Source: Bifidobacterium sp. (GTDB lineage Bacteria > Actinomycetota > Actinomycetes > Actinomycetales > Bifidobacteriaceae). From it: a stretch of 36,748 nucleotides of DNA. The notes under the pieces are model-generated. The model was not told the origin of the DNA and made no database searches. It saw only the letters and a program-made list of their open reading frames with translations. This document shows, in pieces, positions 16,185 through 24,408 of the stretch. The stretch lies in NCBI GenBank assembly GCA_022640915.1, contig JALCCT010000012.1, positions 1-36,748 on the forward strand. Direction: 5' to 3'. Both the position numbers and the translations under genes were made by a program. How positions within the stretch are numbered: the first letter of the stretch is position 1; each line of letters begins with the position of its first letter.

Positions 16185-16618
16185 ATGTGCGCACCCCTTT
16201 CGAATTGCTGGTTTCACGTGACAAGGCTATCAATGAAAAGCATGCGGGCCAAAGAATCCGCTTGTAGGAAAACGCTGAATCATTGCAGAAACGAGTAGTG
16301 AGAGTGTGAAGAAGAGGGCACGCATGGGCCACAAACCGCAATTCGGTTCCCTCGACCGCATAGGAACAGGCAATGTCGCTCGATTTCCTGGGATCCGTTC
16401 TGGTCGGCATGGCGTCCCCGTTCTTCCTCGGCATCACTCGATTGCAAAGGCTAAACCCGCTAAGCCTCGTGCATCACTTGTCCCTGATATACCGCAATTA
16501 AGGGCGCAAATGATGCACTATGACTGCCAGGCGAATCCGGCCCTCCCCCGCCTCGGCAAAACCAGGCGACACCATAGACTTGCCGCATCTACCCGGCTTG
16601 GCGCTACTCTGGTGCCTT
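16185..16618. other. Gap without a supportable gene upstream of trmD
   Basis: About 430 bp. Overlapping reading frames exist on both strands but none has a good start or family signature. Near the right end, TTGCCG (16580-16585) and TACTCT (16605-16610) could be a weak trmD promoter with a 19-base spacer, leaving eight bases to the trmD ATG, that is, a nearly leaderless mRNA. Confidence 0.4.
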
Positions 16619-17500
16619 ATGGATATCGATATCGTCAGCGTGTTTCCCGAATACTTCGACGTGCTCAAGCTGTCGCTGCTCGGCAAGGCGCAAGACAACG
16701 GGCTGGTGCGCATCTCGGCGCACAATCTGCGTGACTGGACGCATGATGTGCATCATTCGGTCGACGACACGCCGGTGGGCGGCGGAGCCGGCATGGTGAT
16801 GAAGCCCGAGGTGTGGGGCGAATGCCTCGATGAGCTGCTAGGGATGGAGCCAGGGCCGGGCACGGACGGCAGCGGCGGCGGCACCGCCGTCTCGTCAGCT
16901 AGCAAGGCGACTGACGCCGGCGATCTCGTCCTGATCTTCCCCAATCCCTCCGCCGCGCTGTTCACGCAGCGCGACGCGGCTGAACTGTCGCATGCCAAAC
17001 GGCTCGTCTTCGGCTGCGGCCGGTATGAAGGCTATGACGCACGGATTCCGGAATACTATCGCGCGCAGGGCGTCGATGTGCGCGAATACTCGATCGGCGA
17101 CTACGTGCTCAACGGCGGCGAAGTGGCTGTGTCCGTGATGCTTGAGGCGATCACGCGCCTGCTGCCGGGCTTCATGGGCAACCCTGAATCCATCGTCGAA
17201 GAGTCCTACACCGGCGGCAACGCGCTGCTCGAATACCATCAGTACACCAAACCGGCGCTCTGGCGCACGCTGGCAGTGCCCGACATCCTGCTCGGCGGCG
17301 ACCATGGCAAAGTCGACCGTTTCCGCCGCGACGAGGCGCTGGAACGCACCAGCGCCATCCGCCCTGATCTTATTGAGGCGCTCGACTGTCAACAGCTCGA
17401 CAAAGCCGACCGCAAAACCCTGATGGCATTGGGGTGGGAGGTTTCGCAGGCGCACCCACGGCTTGTTGGCCAGCCTCGCCGACCGTCTGCGACGGATTAA
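16619..17500 (+). CDS. trmD: tRNA (guanine37-N1)-methyltransferase TrmD
   Basis: 293 residues, SPOUT-class. MDIDIVSVFPEYFD is the standard start. VDDTPVGGGAGMVMKPEVW, FGCGRYEGYDARIPEYY and EYSIGDYVLNGGEVAVSVM form the deep-trefoil-knot SAM-binding site and the catalytic region. A Gly/Ser-rich insertion of about 25 residues around position 85 (PGPGTDGSGGG onwards) follows the first motif, a lineage-type addition. TrmD methylates G37 of tRNAs reading CNN/GG-type codons and prevents +1 frameshifts. The start at 16619 is fixed by the family N-terminus, though no strong Shine-Dalgarno sequence is visible. Its TAA overlaps the TAA of the convergent permease gene. Confidence 0.97.
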   Translation: MDIDIVSVFPEYFDVLKLSLLGKAQDNGLVRISAHNLRDWTHDVHHSVDDTPVGGGAGMVMKPEVWGECLDELLGMEPGPGTDGSGGGTAVSSASKATDAGDLVLIFPNPSAALFTQRDAAELSHAKRLVFGCGRYEGYDARIPEYYRAQGVDVREYSIGDYVLNGGEVAVSVMLEAITRLLPGFMGNPESIVEESYTGGNALLEYHQYTKPALWRTLAVPDILLGGDHGKVDRFRRDEALERTSAIRPDLIEALDCQQLDKADRKTLMALGWEVSQAHPRLVGQPRRPSATD

Positions 17501-18402
17501 TACCGCATGTGGATGCCTTTGCGCCTGCCGTGCCGCATGATGAGATTGAACGCCACGTAGCCCAAAGCGACGAATACCGCTGACTGCCCGCACAGCCATA
17601 TCCAATCCGCGATGCCGGCTTGCGAGCCTGCGATCGCAGCATGCGACATCGTTATCCCCTTGGTGATCGGCAACAACGACCCGATGGCGTGCAGCACAGG
17701 CGGCAGCTTCGCGAGCGGTATGGTCGCCCCGCACAAGAACATCATCGCGTAGCCGAGCAAATCGCAGAACGAAGCGGTTTTCGTATACAGAATCGTCAGC
17801 GAAGCCATGATCATAGTCAGCCCGAACAAGCCGACGAACGTCACGATCGCGATGGGAACGACCGACCACGAGAAGCCGACTGGCGCGCCGATCAGGAGGA
17901 ACAGCGCAACCAGGAACACGATGTCGATCAGGATGTTGACTATCGACCAGACGAGCGTTTTCACCGTGATCTGCCTGAGCATCGAGATGGGCTTGAGCAT
18001 CAGCTGCGTGAAAGTGCCGCTCTGCTTGTCGCTCGATATCGAGATGCACGACTCCGTGATGATGCTCAGCGCCGCGTTCCAGAAGAGGAAGCCCACCCAG
18101 TACGCGGGGTCGGAGCCCGAGTCGGTGGAGAACACGAACATGGACACCACGATGGCCGTCACGCCCATCGACGAGAGGTAATTGGTCAGGTATACGCGGC
18201 ATTCCGCCAGATACCGCCGGATTTCGGCCGTAAACAGGATCCACAAGGCCAGCAGTCCCGCGTGATAGCGAGGATTGGGCCAGGCTGGCTCATGTATCGC
18301 AGGTTCGCCCTTTGCCGATTCACTCATTGCTGATTTGCTCATTGCAGGTTCACCCATTGCCGATCTGCTTATTGCAGACTCGCTCGTTGCCAGTTCACTC
18401 AT
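17497..18402 (-). CDS. ABC-2 type transporter permease with N-terminal pentapeptide repeats
   Basis: 301 residues. After an odd hydrophilic N-terminus (first 40 residues, eight 5-residue repeats) comes an ABC-2 membrane domain with about six spans, for example SSMGVTAIVVSMFVFS, LIDIVFLVALFLLIGAPVGF, and IWLCGQSAVFVALGYVAFNL. The motif SIITESCISISSDKQSGTFT fits the coupling region of ABC-2 exporters. Its ATG overlaps the ATPase stop (ATGA) and GGGAG lies eight bases upstream, so the repeats belong to the protein. With the ATPase it should form an exporter for an unknown lipid, peptide or drug. Confidence 0.85.
   Translation of the reverse strand: MSELATSESAISRSAMGEPAMSKSAMSESAKGEPAIHEPAWPNPRYHAGLLALWILFTAEIRRYLAECRVYLTNYLSSMGVTAIVVSMFVFSTDSGSDPAYWVGFLFWNAALSIITESCISISSDKQSGTFTQLMLKPISMLRQITVKTLVWSIVNILIDIVFLVALFLLIGAPVGFSWSVVPIAIVTFVGLFGLTMIMASLTILYTKTASFCDLLGYAMMFLCGATIPLAKLPPVLHAIGSLLPITKGITMSHAAIAGSQAGIADWIWLCGQSAVFVALGYVAFNLIMRHGRRKGIHMRY
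18283..18402 (-). repeat. Degenerate 15-bp tandem repeat, eight units, at the permease N-terminus
   Basis: Eight consecutive five-codon units encode [M/T/I/K]-[S/G/H]-[E/R/K]-[S/P/L]-A, for example MSELA, MGEPA, MSKSA, MSESA. Third-position variation shows that the array is old. Four of the units begin with ATG, so several in-frame alternative starts exist. Confidence 0.8.
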
Positions 18403-19241
18403 TGCCGGCTCCCTTGCCCGCTGACGTCTGCGCCCATGTCTGCCGTCTGCGCCTGCGCCTGATCGGGCACGGTGGAGACCTCGTCAGATATGTCAGCTGC
18501 ATCGGAGCCATCGTCGAATATGCGTATCAGTATCTGCTCCAAACCGGGTTTGCCGCCCGACTCCGGGGCGAACTTGGTTCCGAACTGTTCGAAGGTGCCG
18601 CTGAACAGCATGGAACCGCGCTTGATCAGCACCACGTCATCGGTGAACTGTTCAAGCACTTCCAACTGATGCGAGGTTATCAATACGGCCACATCGTGCT
18701 GCACCGCGTCGGCGACGATATTCAGGAAATCCCGTTTCGCCACGACATCGAGTCCCAAGGTCGATTCGTCAAGCAGCAGTACGCGCGGCGAGGGGATCAG
18801 CGCAGCGACGAGGGCGAGTTTCTGTTGGGTGCCGCGCGACCAGTCGCCCACATTCTTGTCCATATGGCGGCGCAAATCGAGGATGTCCAGCAGCCGTCCG
18901 GTGCGTTCGCGAACCTGTCTCCTGCTCAGTCCGTACAATGCGCCCTGATATTCGAGGTTCACCCATCCGCCCAAATCCATGTAGGCCAGCGAGCTGTCTT
19001 CCAGCACAACGGAAACGCTGCGATACAGCTTGCTCCCGTATTCGTCGATCGGCCTGCCATCAAGCAGCACCGAGCCAGAATCGGGAGTCAGCAGGCCACA
19101 GGCGATGCGCAGCAGCGTCGATTTTCCAGCGCCATTCGGGCCGATGATCGCCGTCACCCGCCCCGGATGCAATGCCAAGCTCACATCCCGAACAGCGGAA
19201 ACGCCGTTGAACGACTTGGAAATATGATGCAACTCAAGCAT
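18399..19241 (-). CDS. ABC transporter ATP-binding protein (ABC-2 exporter type)
   Basis: 280 residues with a single nucleotide-binding domain: Walker A GPNGAGKST near residue 35, signature SRGTQQKLALVAAL, Walker B RVLLLDEST and H-loop ITSHQLE. The signature SRGTQQK, not LSGGQ, is common in CcmA/DrrA-like export ATPases. The C-terminal 50 residues after LIRIF are acidic and low in complexity, with no known role. The gene is co-translated with the permease (four-base overlap). It does not carry a substrate-specific motif. Confidence 0.92.
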   Translation of the reverse strand: MLELHHISKSFNGVSAVRDVSLALHPGRVTAIIGPNGAGKSTLLRIACGLLTPDSGSVLLDGRPIDEYGSKLYRSVSVVLEDSSLAYMDLGGWVNLEYQGALYGLSRRQVRERTGRLLDILDLRRHMDKNVGDWSRGTQQKLALVAALIPSPRVLLLDESTLGLDVVAKRDFLNIVADAVQHDVAVLITSHQLEVLEQFTDDVVLIKRGSMLFSGTFEQFGTKFAPESGGKPGLEQILIRIFDDGSDAADISDEVSTVPDQAQAQTADMGADVSGQGSRQ

Positions 19242-19380
19242 GGCTCATCTTCTTTGCAAATCCGGTATCCGGCAGTGCTGTCCTCATGTGCGGCAACTAA
19301 CCTCCCCAGCGCTGAAACCCTCTGTGCGATGCCCGCTGTTTGCCTATCGCCGCACAGTGTACCTCTGTATTGTCTACTAC

Positions 19381-19953
19381 TCAGGATTGTTCGAACGTTA
19401 ACACGGCAGTTTCGCCGTAATTCCGGCGGTCGGAGACGACCCAGCCTTGTGGCGGCTGAGGGTCTGCCGATCTTGTGGAGCGCTCGAGGATGATGACGCT
19501 GGCGGGGCTGGTCGCCTCGCCCGCAGCCAGATTAGCCAGCAGTGTCTCGCATTGCTCGGTCTCGAGCGCATACGGCGGGTCGATAAGTATCAATGCGAAC
19601 GGAGGACCAGCGTAATCGGCCGCGAATTGTTCGGCACGGCGGCGCAGCGCGTGGGCCGACATGCCGCTCTCCCATTCTCGCCGATGGCGCAAGTCACCCA
19701 GGGTTTTCGACAACACGCCTGCCGCAGGCCCCGCCGACTCCACGGCGACAAGCTCGCACGCGCCTCGCGACAGCGCCTCGATGCCAAGCGCTCCGGTGCC
19801 AGCGTACAAGTCAAGCACGCGAGCGCCGTCCAGGAGATCAAGGGATTCGAGGCGCGAGAACAGCGCCTCTTTCGTCCGGTCAGTCGTAGGCCGTGTCCCG
19901 GTTTTCGCGGCAGGCAAGGTCAGCCCTTTGAATCGTCCAGCAATAACACGCAT
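19381..19953 (-). CDS. rsmD: 16S rRNA (guanine966-N2)-methyltransferase RsmD
   Basis: 190 residues. RVIAGRFKGLTLPAAK and RPTTDRTKEALFSRL at the start, the SAM-binding VLDLYAGTGALGIEALSRGA and the N6/N2-amine methylase motif LILIDPPYAL are all diagnostic for RsmD. It methylates G966 of 16S rRNA in the assembled small subunit. The Shine-Dalgarno sequence is poor, but the start agrees with the family. It lies downstream of the nucleoside hydrolase and recG on the same strand. Confidence 0.95.
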   Translation of the reverse strand: MRVIAGRFKGLTLPAAKTGTRPTTDRTKEALFSRLESLDLLDGARVLDLYAGTGALGIEALSRGACELVAVESAGPAAGVLSKTLGDLRHRREWESGMSAHALRRRAEQFAADYAGPPFALILIDPPYALETEQCETLLANLAAGEATSPASVIILERSTRSADPQPPQGWVVSDRRNYGETAVLTFEQS

Positions 19954-20026
19954 GACTCGTACTTTACCGCCTGTGGCACCCTTACCGCCTGCGCCTCGTT
20001 ACCGCCCTGTCACTTCCGTCGCCCGC

Positions 20027-20965
20027 CTAACCGATGCGAGTGATGGCGTCGATGATCATATTCCAGAATCTGTCGAAGTCGAGTTTCAACGCGACCTGCG
20101 TATGGCAGTCCTGGGCCGAAGGCTCCGATCCGCGCAGATCGGCGACAGTCATGCCCAAGGCCGGCCCGTCGGCGGTTTCCACATCGAGCGGGCAGCGGCG
20201 CATGGTCATCACATCAGGGTCGATCAGGTAGGCGATCGTGCACGGATCATGCACCGGCGGGTCGACGAAATCCTCATCGTTGCGGTACGAGGCGCGGAAG
20301 AAGTCCATAAGCCCGCTCGCGAACGCCGACAGTTCGGTGCCGATCGCATCGATACGCGACTGCACCTGCGGCGTGCACAGCGCCTGATGAGTCAGGTCGA
20401 GGCCGACCATCGTCAGCGGCCACGGCTCGCGAAAGACCATGCGCGCCGCCTCCGGATCGGTTTTGATGTTGAACTCGGCGACCGGGCTCCAATTGCCCAC
20501 ATGCACGCCACCGCCCATGAGCACGACTTCCTTGACGCGCTCCACGATGCGCGGCTCCATGCGCGCGGCGATGGCGATATTGGTCAGTGGGCCAGTGGGA
20601 ACTAAGGTGATGGTGCCGGGTTCGCTGTTCATGATCGTGTCGATGATCCAATTGACCGCATGGCCGGCGTCCAGAGGCCGCGTCGGCTCCGGCAGCGCCA
20701 CGCCATCCAGACCCGACTCGCCGTGAATCGACGCGGCGACTTCGAGCGGACGCAGGAGCGGCCGGTCGCATCCGGCATGCACCGGAATATCGGCCGCATG
20801 CGCCATTTCCAGCACGGACCGCGCGTTATAAGTGACCTTGTCGAGGCTTTGATTGCCGCCGACCGTAGTGACGCCGATCAGATCGATGTCTGGATTGCCC
20901 ACGGCGAGCAGAATCGCCATCGCATCGTCATGACCCGGATCGCAGTCGAGAATAATATGCTGCAT
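20027..20965 (-). CDS. Inosine/uridine-preferring nucleoside hydrolase family protein
   Basis: 312 residues. The Ca-binding N-terminal motif is intact: HIILDCDPGHDDAMAILLA (DxDxxxDD pattern). Further family signatures are VTTVGGNQSLDKVTYNA, VLMGGGVHVGNWSPVAEFN and DPCTIAYLIDPDVM, with the conserved His and Asn ligands. These enzymes cleave the N-glycosidic bond of ribonucleosides in the cytoplasm for purine/pyrimidine salvage and ribose recovery; base preference cannot be assigned. The ATG at 20965 follows GAGGAG; an ATG at 21010 would add 15 unusual residues. Confidence 0.93.
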   Translation of the reverse strand: MQHIILDCDPGHDDAMAILLAVGNPDIDLIGVTTVGGNQSLDKVTYNARSVLEMAHAADIPVHAGCDRPLLRPLEVAASIHGESGLDGVALPEPTRPLDAGHAVNWIIDTIMNSEPGTITLVPTGPLTNIAIAARMEPRIVERVKEVVLMGGGVHVGNWSPVAEFNIKTDPEAARMVFREPWPLTMVGLDLTHQALCTPQVQSRIDAIGTELSAFASGLMDFFRASYRNDEDFVDPPVHDPCTIAYLIDPDVMTMRRCPLDVETADGPALGMTVADLRGSEPSAQDCHTQVALKLDFDRFWNMIIDAITRIG

Positions 20966-21072
20966 GCCCGCTCCTCGTTCGTTGGCTTCCATCGGCGCCT
21001 GTCGGCGCATATCGCCATTCGCCTACCTTAGCCTTTCACCGACGCCTCCATGCCCGAAATAGTCGGCACAAG

Positions 21073-23655
21073 TCAGCTGCTGACAATCTGCGATTCGCCG
21101 CCGCGCGTGAAATCGAGCACTGCACCCGCCAATTGCACTGCGTGGCCTAGATCAGGGTCGGAATTCAGCAGCGTGTCCGCATCGGCTCGGGCCTCGGCGA
21201 TGATTGTTGCGTCTTTGACCACACGCAACAGCTTGAGACCGGATTTCCCACCGGATTGAGCGTCGCCGAGCACATCACCCGCGCCGCGCAATTCGAGATC
21301 AGCCTGAGCGATGTGCGCACCATCAAGCGAGCGATGGATGACGTCGAGCCGCTGGGCCGCAATACTGTCCGGCTCAGCGCGCGAGACGAGGAACGCCCAT
21401 GAAGCGGTGCCGCCGCGCCCGACACGGCCACGCAGCTGATGCAACTGGGACAGCCCGTAGCGGTCGGCGTCGAAAATAACAATGCAGCTAGCCTGCGGAA
21501 CGTCTACGCCGACCTCGACCACCGTGGTGGCCACGAGCACGGGCGTCTTTCCCGCGGTGAAGTCAGCCATGACCTGAGCCTTGGTGGCGTCATCATCACG
21601 GCCGGTCAACGTCGCGAAGGCGATGCCTTCGAATTGAGGCAGCGATTGCAGTCGTTGCGCGATTTCGGCGACCGCATGCAGCGGCGGCTTGGATTCAGCA
21701 TTCTGTTCCATGCTGCCTGTGACATTCGCACTGCGCATGCTGTCGGAATCAACCGTGCTGCCGAGCCTGTTGCCACCGTAACTGCCGCGGCCCGAGACTC
21801 CTCGGCTAGCAGATCGCCCCCCTGCAGTTTGCGCACGTTCATCGTGTGAGCCTTCTTCGAATGCCTCGAACCCGTCCTCGCCAGCGTCATCCGCGCCCTC
21901 ATCCATATCGATTCGCGGGCAGACCACATAGGCCAGCTCCCCCGCGTCGATGCGCCCGCGAACATGGGCGAACATGGCTGCCATCATCCGGGCATCGGCC
22001 TCTGGCACAATAACTGTTGTGATCGGCTTGCGTCCCCCAGGCAGTTCAGTGAGCCATGAGATGTCCAGATCACCGAACCACGTCATGGCGGCAGTACGCG
22101 GGATGGGCGTCGCCGTCATCACCAGCAGATGCGGAGTCAAGTCTCCCCGAGCGCGCAGCGATTCTCGCTGCTCGACGCCGAAGCGATGCTGCTCGTCAAT
22201 GACCACCAACGCGAGATTCGGCGCTTGGAATGTCGAGGAAAATGCTGCGTGCGTGGCGATGATGATGCCTGGTTCACCGCTTGCGGCCTGCGCTAAGGCT
22301 TTGCGACGAGCAGCCAGCTTCATCCCGCCGGTCAACAGGGTCATCGCAACATGCATCGAATCACCATTGACCATCGCTGAGATCGTCTGATAATGCTGCT
22401 CGGCAAGCACCTGCGTGGGCGCCACCAGCACAGCTTGATACCCCGCTCCTACGGCCTGCAGCATCGCAGAGACGGCCACCACGGTTTTTCCTGACCCGAC
22501 CTCGCCCTGCAGCAATCGCTGCATAGGATAGCGCTGCGCCATATCAGCTGCGGTATCATCAATAACTTCGCGCTGTCCGCCGGTCAGCGTGAACGGCAAT
22601 GAGGCAATAAACGCATCTCGCAGGGAAACGTCCGCACATACGTAGGATTGCTTCTGGCGGGCGTGCTGACGCGATTGCAGCACGGAAACCTGCGAGACCA
22701 ACGCCTCCTCATAGCGTAAGGTGGCAATCGCCTGACGGAACTCTTCGCTCGATTGCGGATCGTGGATGGCAAGGAAGGCCTGCTCCCGGTGCATGAGCCC
22801 GTGCGCAGCACGAATCGGTTCGGGGACGATGTCGGGTATGGTTCGGCGCAGAGCGGCAGTGCCGGACGGAAGCTCGACGGCAGTAGAGCCAACGCTGTCA
22901 ATGGCATCGGCGGGTCGTGAGGCATCAGCTACAGTGATGTCGGCCTGTGCAGCGCCATTCCCCGTAGCACCGTTCACTGATTCAGACTGCAGTCCGGCAT
23001 CGCTGGAGGCAGCTCCGCCGCCGCGCAGCGCATCCAAGAACCCGAGAATCGCCTCGTGGATATGCTCGCTGGAAATGCGCGAAGTCGCATGGTAAACGGG
23101 CCGAGGCCGGCATACGCGTTCCAAGGCTTTCTCTTCGGTGTCGGCGTCATACAAGCGCCGGGCCGATACGGAACTGCCCGAACTGGCAGAACCACGGGGA
23201 TCAGGGTCGACCGTCAGCACATCCGGATGAGTGAATTGCAACTGCCCGTTGAACTCCGTAGGCTCCCCCGCAACAACTACATATGCACCAGAATGCATCT
23301 TCGCGCTAAGCCAATCAATGTATTGCCGTTTGCCGGAGAAGAACACGAGCCGGGCAATGGAACCAGCCACGTTGCGGGTCTGTGCAAAATTCGCGTCATC
23401 GACGATCGCCTCAAGCCGGTATCCACGCCGCGCGTTCATCGGCACCACCCGCACCTGTCGCACTTGAGCTGCGAACGCCATCGGCTGTCCCGCGCGCGCC
23501 TCGCGCAACGCCCTGAGCGAGACCGGATCAGTCACACGAAAAGGGTAATAGGTCAGCGCGTCGCCAACCGTAATAAGTCCCAGTGATTTGAGCGCGCCGA
23601 CCCGCCGTTTGTTCGTCAGCAATGACGAAATCGGGGTGCCCAGTGAAATGCTCAT
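21073..23655 (-). CDS. recG: ATP-dependent DNA helicase RecG
   Basis: 860 residues, a bit longer than usual. The wedge domain at the N-terminus (KSLGLITVGDALTYYPF) is followed by the helicase core: Walker A GEVGSGKT near 387, DEQHRFGV near 488, MTATPIPRT, TTVVEVGVDVPQAS and QLRGRVGRGG. RecG remodels stalled replication forks and Holliday junctions. Two low-complexity insertions account for the extra length: around residues 205-275 (Ser/Ala-rich) and about 585-650 (acidic, then Ser/Gly-rich) between helicase motifs. GGGGAG lies just before the ATG. Confidence 0.97.
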   Translation of the reverse strand: MSISLGTPISSLLTNKRRVGALKSLGLITVGDALTYYPFRVTDPVSLRALREARAGQPMAFAAQVRQVRVVPMNARRGYRLEAIVDDANFAQTRNVAGSIARLVFFSGKRQYIDWLSAKMHSGAYVVVAGEPTEFNGQLQFTHPDVLTVDPDPRGSASSGSSVSARRLYDADTEEKALERVCRPRPVYHATSRISSEHIHEAILGFLDALRGGGAASSDAGLQSESVNGATGNGAAQADITVADASRPADAIDSVGSTAVELPSGTAALRRTIPDIVPEPIRAAHGLMHREQAFLAIHDPQSSEEFRQAIATLRYEEALVSQVSVLQSRQHARQKQSYVCADVSLRDAFIASLPFTLTGGQREVIDDTAADMAQRYPMQRLLQGEVGSGKTVVAVSAMLQAVGAGYQAVLVAPTQVLAEQHYQTISAMVNGDSMHVAMTLLTGGMKLAARRKALAQAASGEPGIIIATHAAFSSTFQAPNLALVVIDEQHRFGVEQRESLRARGDLTPHLLVMTATPIPRTAAMTWFGDLDISWLTELPGGRKPITTVIVPEADARMMAAMFAHVRGRIDAGELAYVVCPRIDMDEGADDAGEDGFEAFEEGSHDERAQTAGGRSASRGVSGRGSYGGNRLGSTVDSDSMRSANVTGSMEQNAESKPPLHAVAEIAQRLQSLPQFEGIAFATLTGRDDDATKAQVMADFTAGKTPVLVATTVVEVGVDVPQASCIVIFDADRYGLSQLHQLRGRVGRGGTASWAFLVSRAEPDSIAAQRLDVIHRSLDGAHIAQADLELRGAGDVLGDAQSGGKSGLKLLRVVKDATIIAEARADADTLLNSDPDLGHAVQLAGAVLDFTRGGESQIVSS

Positions 23656-23826
23656 AGCTCCCCATTGTCCTCAAGCAGCACGACACCGAATACTGATCTG
23701 CTGGCATAGTCGCCACCGCGTTGCAGCGTGTATCCCCTTGCCAGGCCGCCTATTCCAACAAGGTTCCGTTCATGGCTCTCACGCCCGCCTTCACGTCACG
23801 AATGGGACATGCATTCTGAATACACA

Positions 23827-23859
23827 AAACCCCGGAGGCTTGTACTGCCTCCGGGGTTT
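23827..23859 (-). terminator. Intrinsic terminator after rpmB
   Basis: A perfect 13-bp stem (AAACCCCGGAGGC with GCCTCCGGGGTTT) and a seven-base loop lie 20 bases after the rpmB stop. On the minus strand it is followed by TGTGTATTC after the stem's own T residues, giving TTTTGTGT. It should insulate recG from rpmB transcription. Confidence 0.8.
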
Positions 23860-23879
23860 GGATCACGATCACTCGCGAT

Positions 23880-24074
23880 TCACGCGGCCACGCGCTGAAC
23901 CTTGCCGGCCTTGATGCACTTGACGCAGACGCGAACGCGAACGTTCTCGCCGTCGATCGAGGTGCGAACCGACTGAAGGTTCGGACGGAAGGTGCGCTTA
24001 TTGCGGATATGTGAGTGTGAAACGGTATAACCGGATTTCGGTCCCTTGCCGCACACTGCGCAACGAGCTGCCAT
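23880..24074 (-). CDS. rpmB: 50S ribosomal protein L28, zinc-binding (C+) form
   Basis: 64 residues: [31 protein letters not shown] and [18 protein letters not shown]. Two CxxC pairs (CAVC, CVKC) mark the zinc-ribbon version of L28. In many actinobacteria a cysteine-free paralogue replaces this form under zinc starvation through Zur; no such paralogue is in this window. The start ATG at 24074 is set by the family N-terminus, not by the longer upstream frame. The gene is followed by a strong terminator. Confidence 0.97.
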   Translation of the reverse strand: MAARCAVCGKGPKSGYTVSHSHIRNKRTFRPNLQSVRTSIDGENVRVRVCVKCIKAGKVQRVAA

Positions 24075-24093
24075 AATGGACTCCCTATTCTTT

Positions 24094-24105
24094 GACTTGC
24101 AAGTC
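24094..24105. repeat. Palindrome in the rpmB 5' leader
   Basis: GACTTGCAAGTC is a perfect 12-base palindrome 20 bases upstream of the rpmB start. It could be a transcription-factor site or a small hairpin near the ribosome-binding site. No matching second copy was found elsewhere in the window by eye. Confidence 0.3.
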
Positions 24106-24266
24106 TTGGCGTTCAACGTTCCTGCATTTACACGCATGTTGCTGAACACACAATCACCCAACTATACAGCCAGGACCGACATATCGCAAATCTTGCACAG
24201 CAGCGATCGCACAGCGGGATAATCGATAGAGTATCTAGCAACGTTTTCTCCATTCCTGCGCTCAGC

Positions 24267-24327
24267 GCTGAACCTTTCAGACAATGCTCATATTTTCGCG
24301 GTACAAAAAGATTACGTAAGGTTCAGC
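24267..24327. repeat. Long-spaced inverted repeat upstream of the pfkB-like gene
   Basis: GCTGAACCTT (24267-24276) and AAGGTTCAGC (24318-24327) are perfect 10-base arms 41 bases apart, in the divergent rpmB/pfkB gap. They flank an AT-rich stretch that could contain the promoter, so they may be paired operators. The remaining part of the 24075-24408 gap has no supportable gene. Confidence 0.4.
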
Positions 24328-24348
24328 TATTGAATTTCATGCCCGCAT

Positions 24349-24377
24349 CCATATCAGCTGCGCCGTAGCTGATATGG
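24349..24377 (+). repeat. Eleven-bp stem hairpin just upstream of the pfkB-like gene
   Basis: CCATATCAGCT, a seven-base loop, and AGCTGATATGG make a perfect stem ending 31 bases before the ATG. It may be a dyad operator or an mRNA hairpin in the leader. GAAGGAGG follows 12 bases before the ATG. Confidence 0.5.
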
Positions 24378-24408
24378 CTCGACACGCCGCCGACCGAAGG
24401 AGGTCGTC

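Noticed and set aside
16306..16734. A 142-codon plus-strand frame upstream of and overlapping trmD
   Set aside because: It is rich in Arg/Ala, shows no family pattern, has no convincing ribosome-binding site and overlaps the start of trmD in another frame by more than 100 bases.
16895..18244. A 449-codon minus-strand frame across trmD and the ABC permease
   Set aside because: His/Arg/Asp-rich composition without a fold pattern; it lies antisense to trmD and in another frame of the permease, both of which are clearly recognisable.
18312..19493. A 393-codon plus-strand frame opposite the ABC ATPase
   Set aside because: Antisense shadow of a well-supported ATP-binding protein; no recognisable domain.
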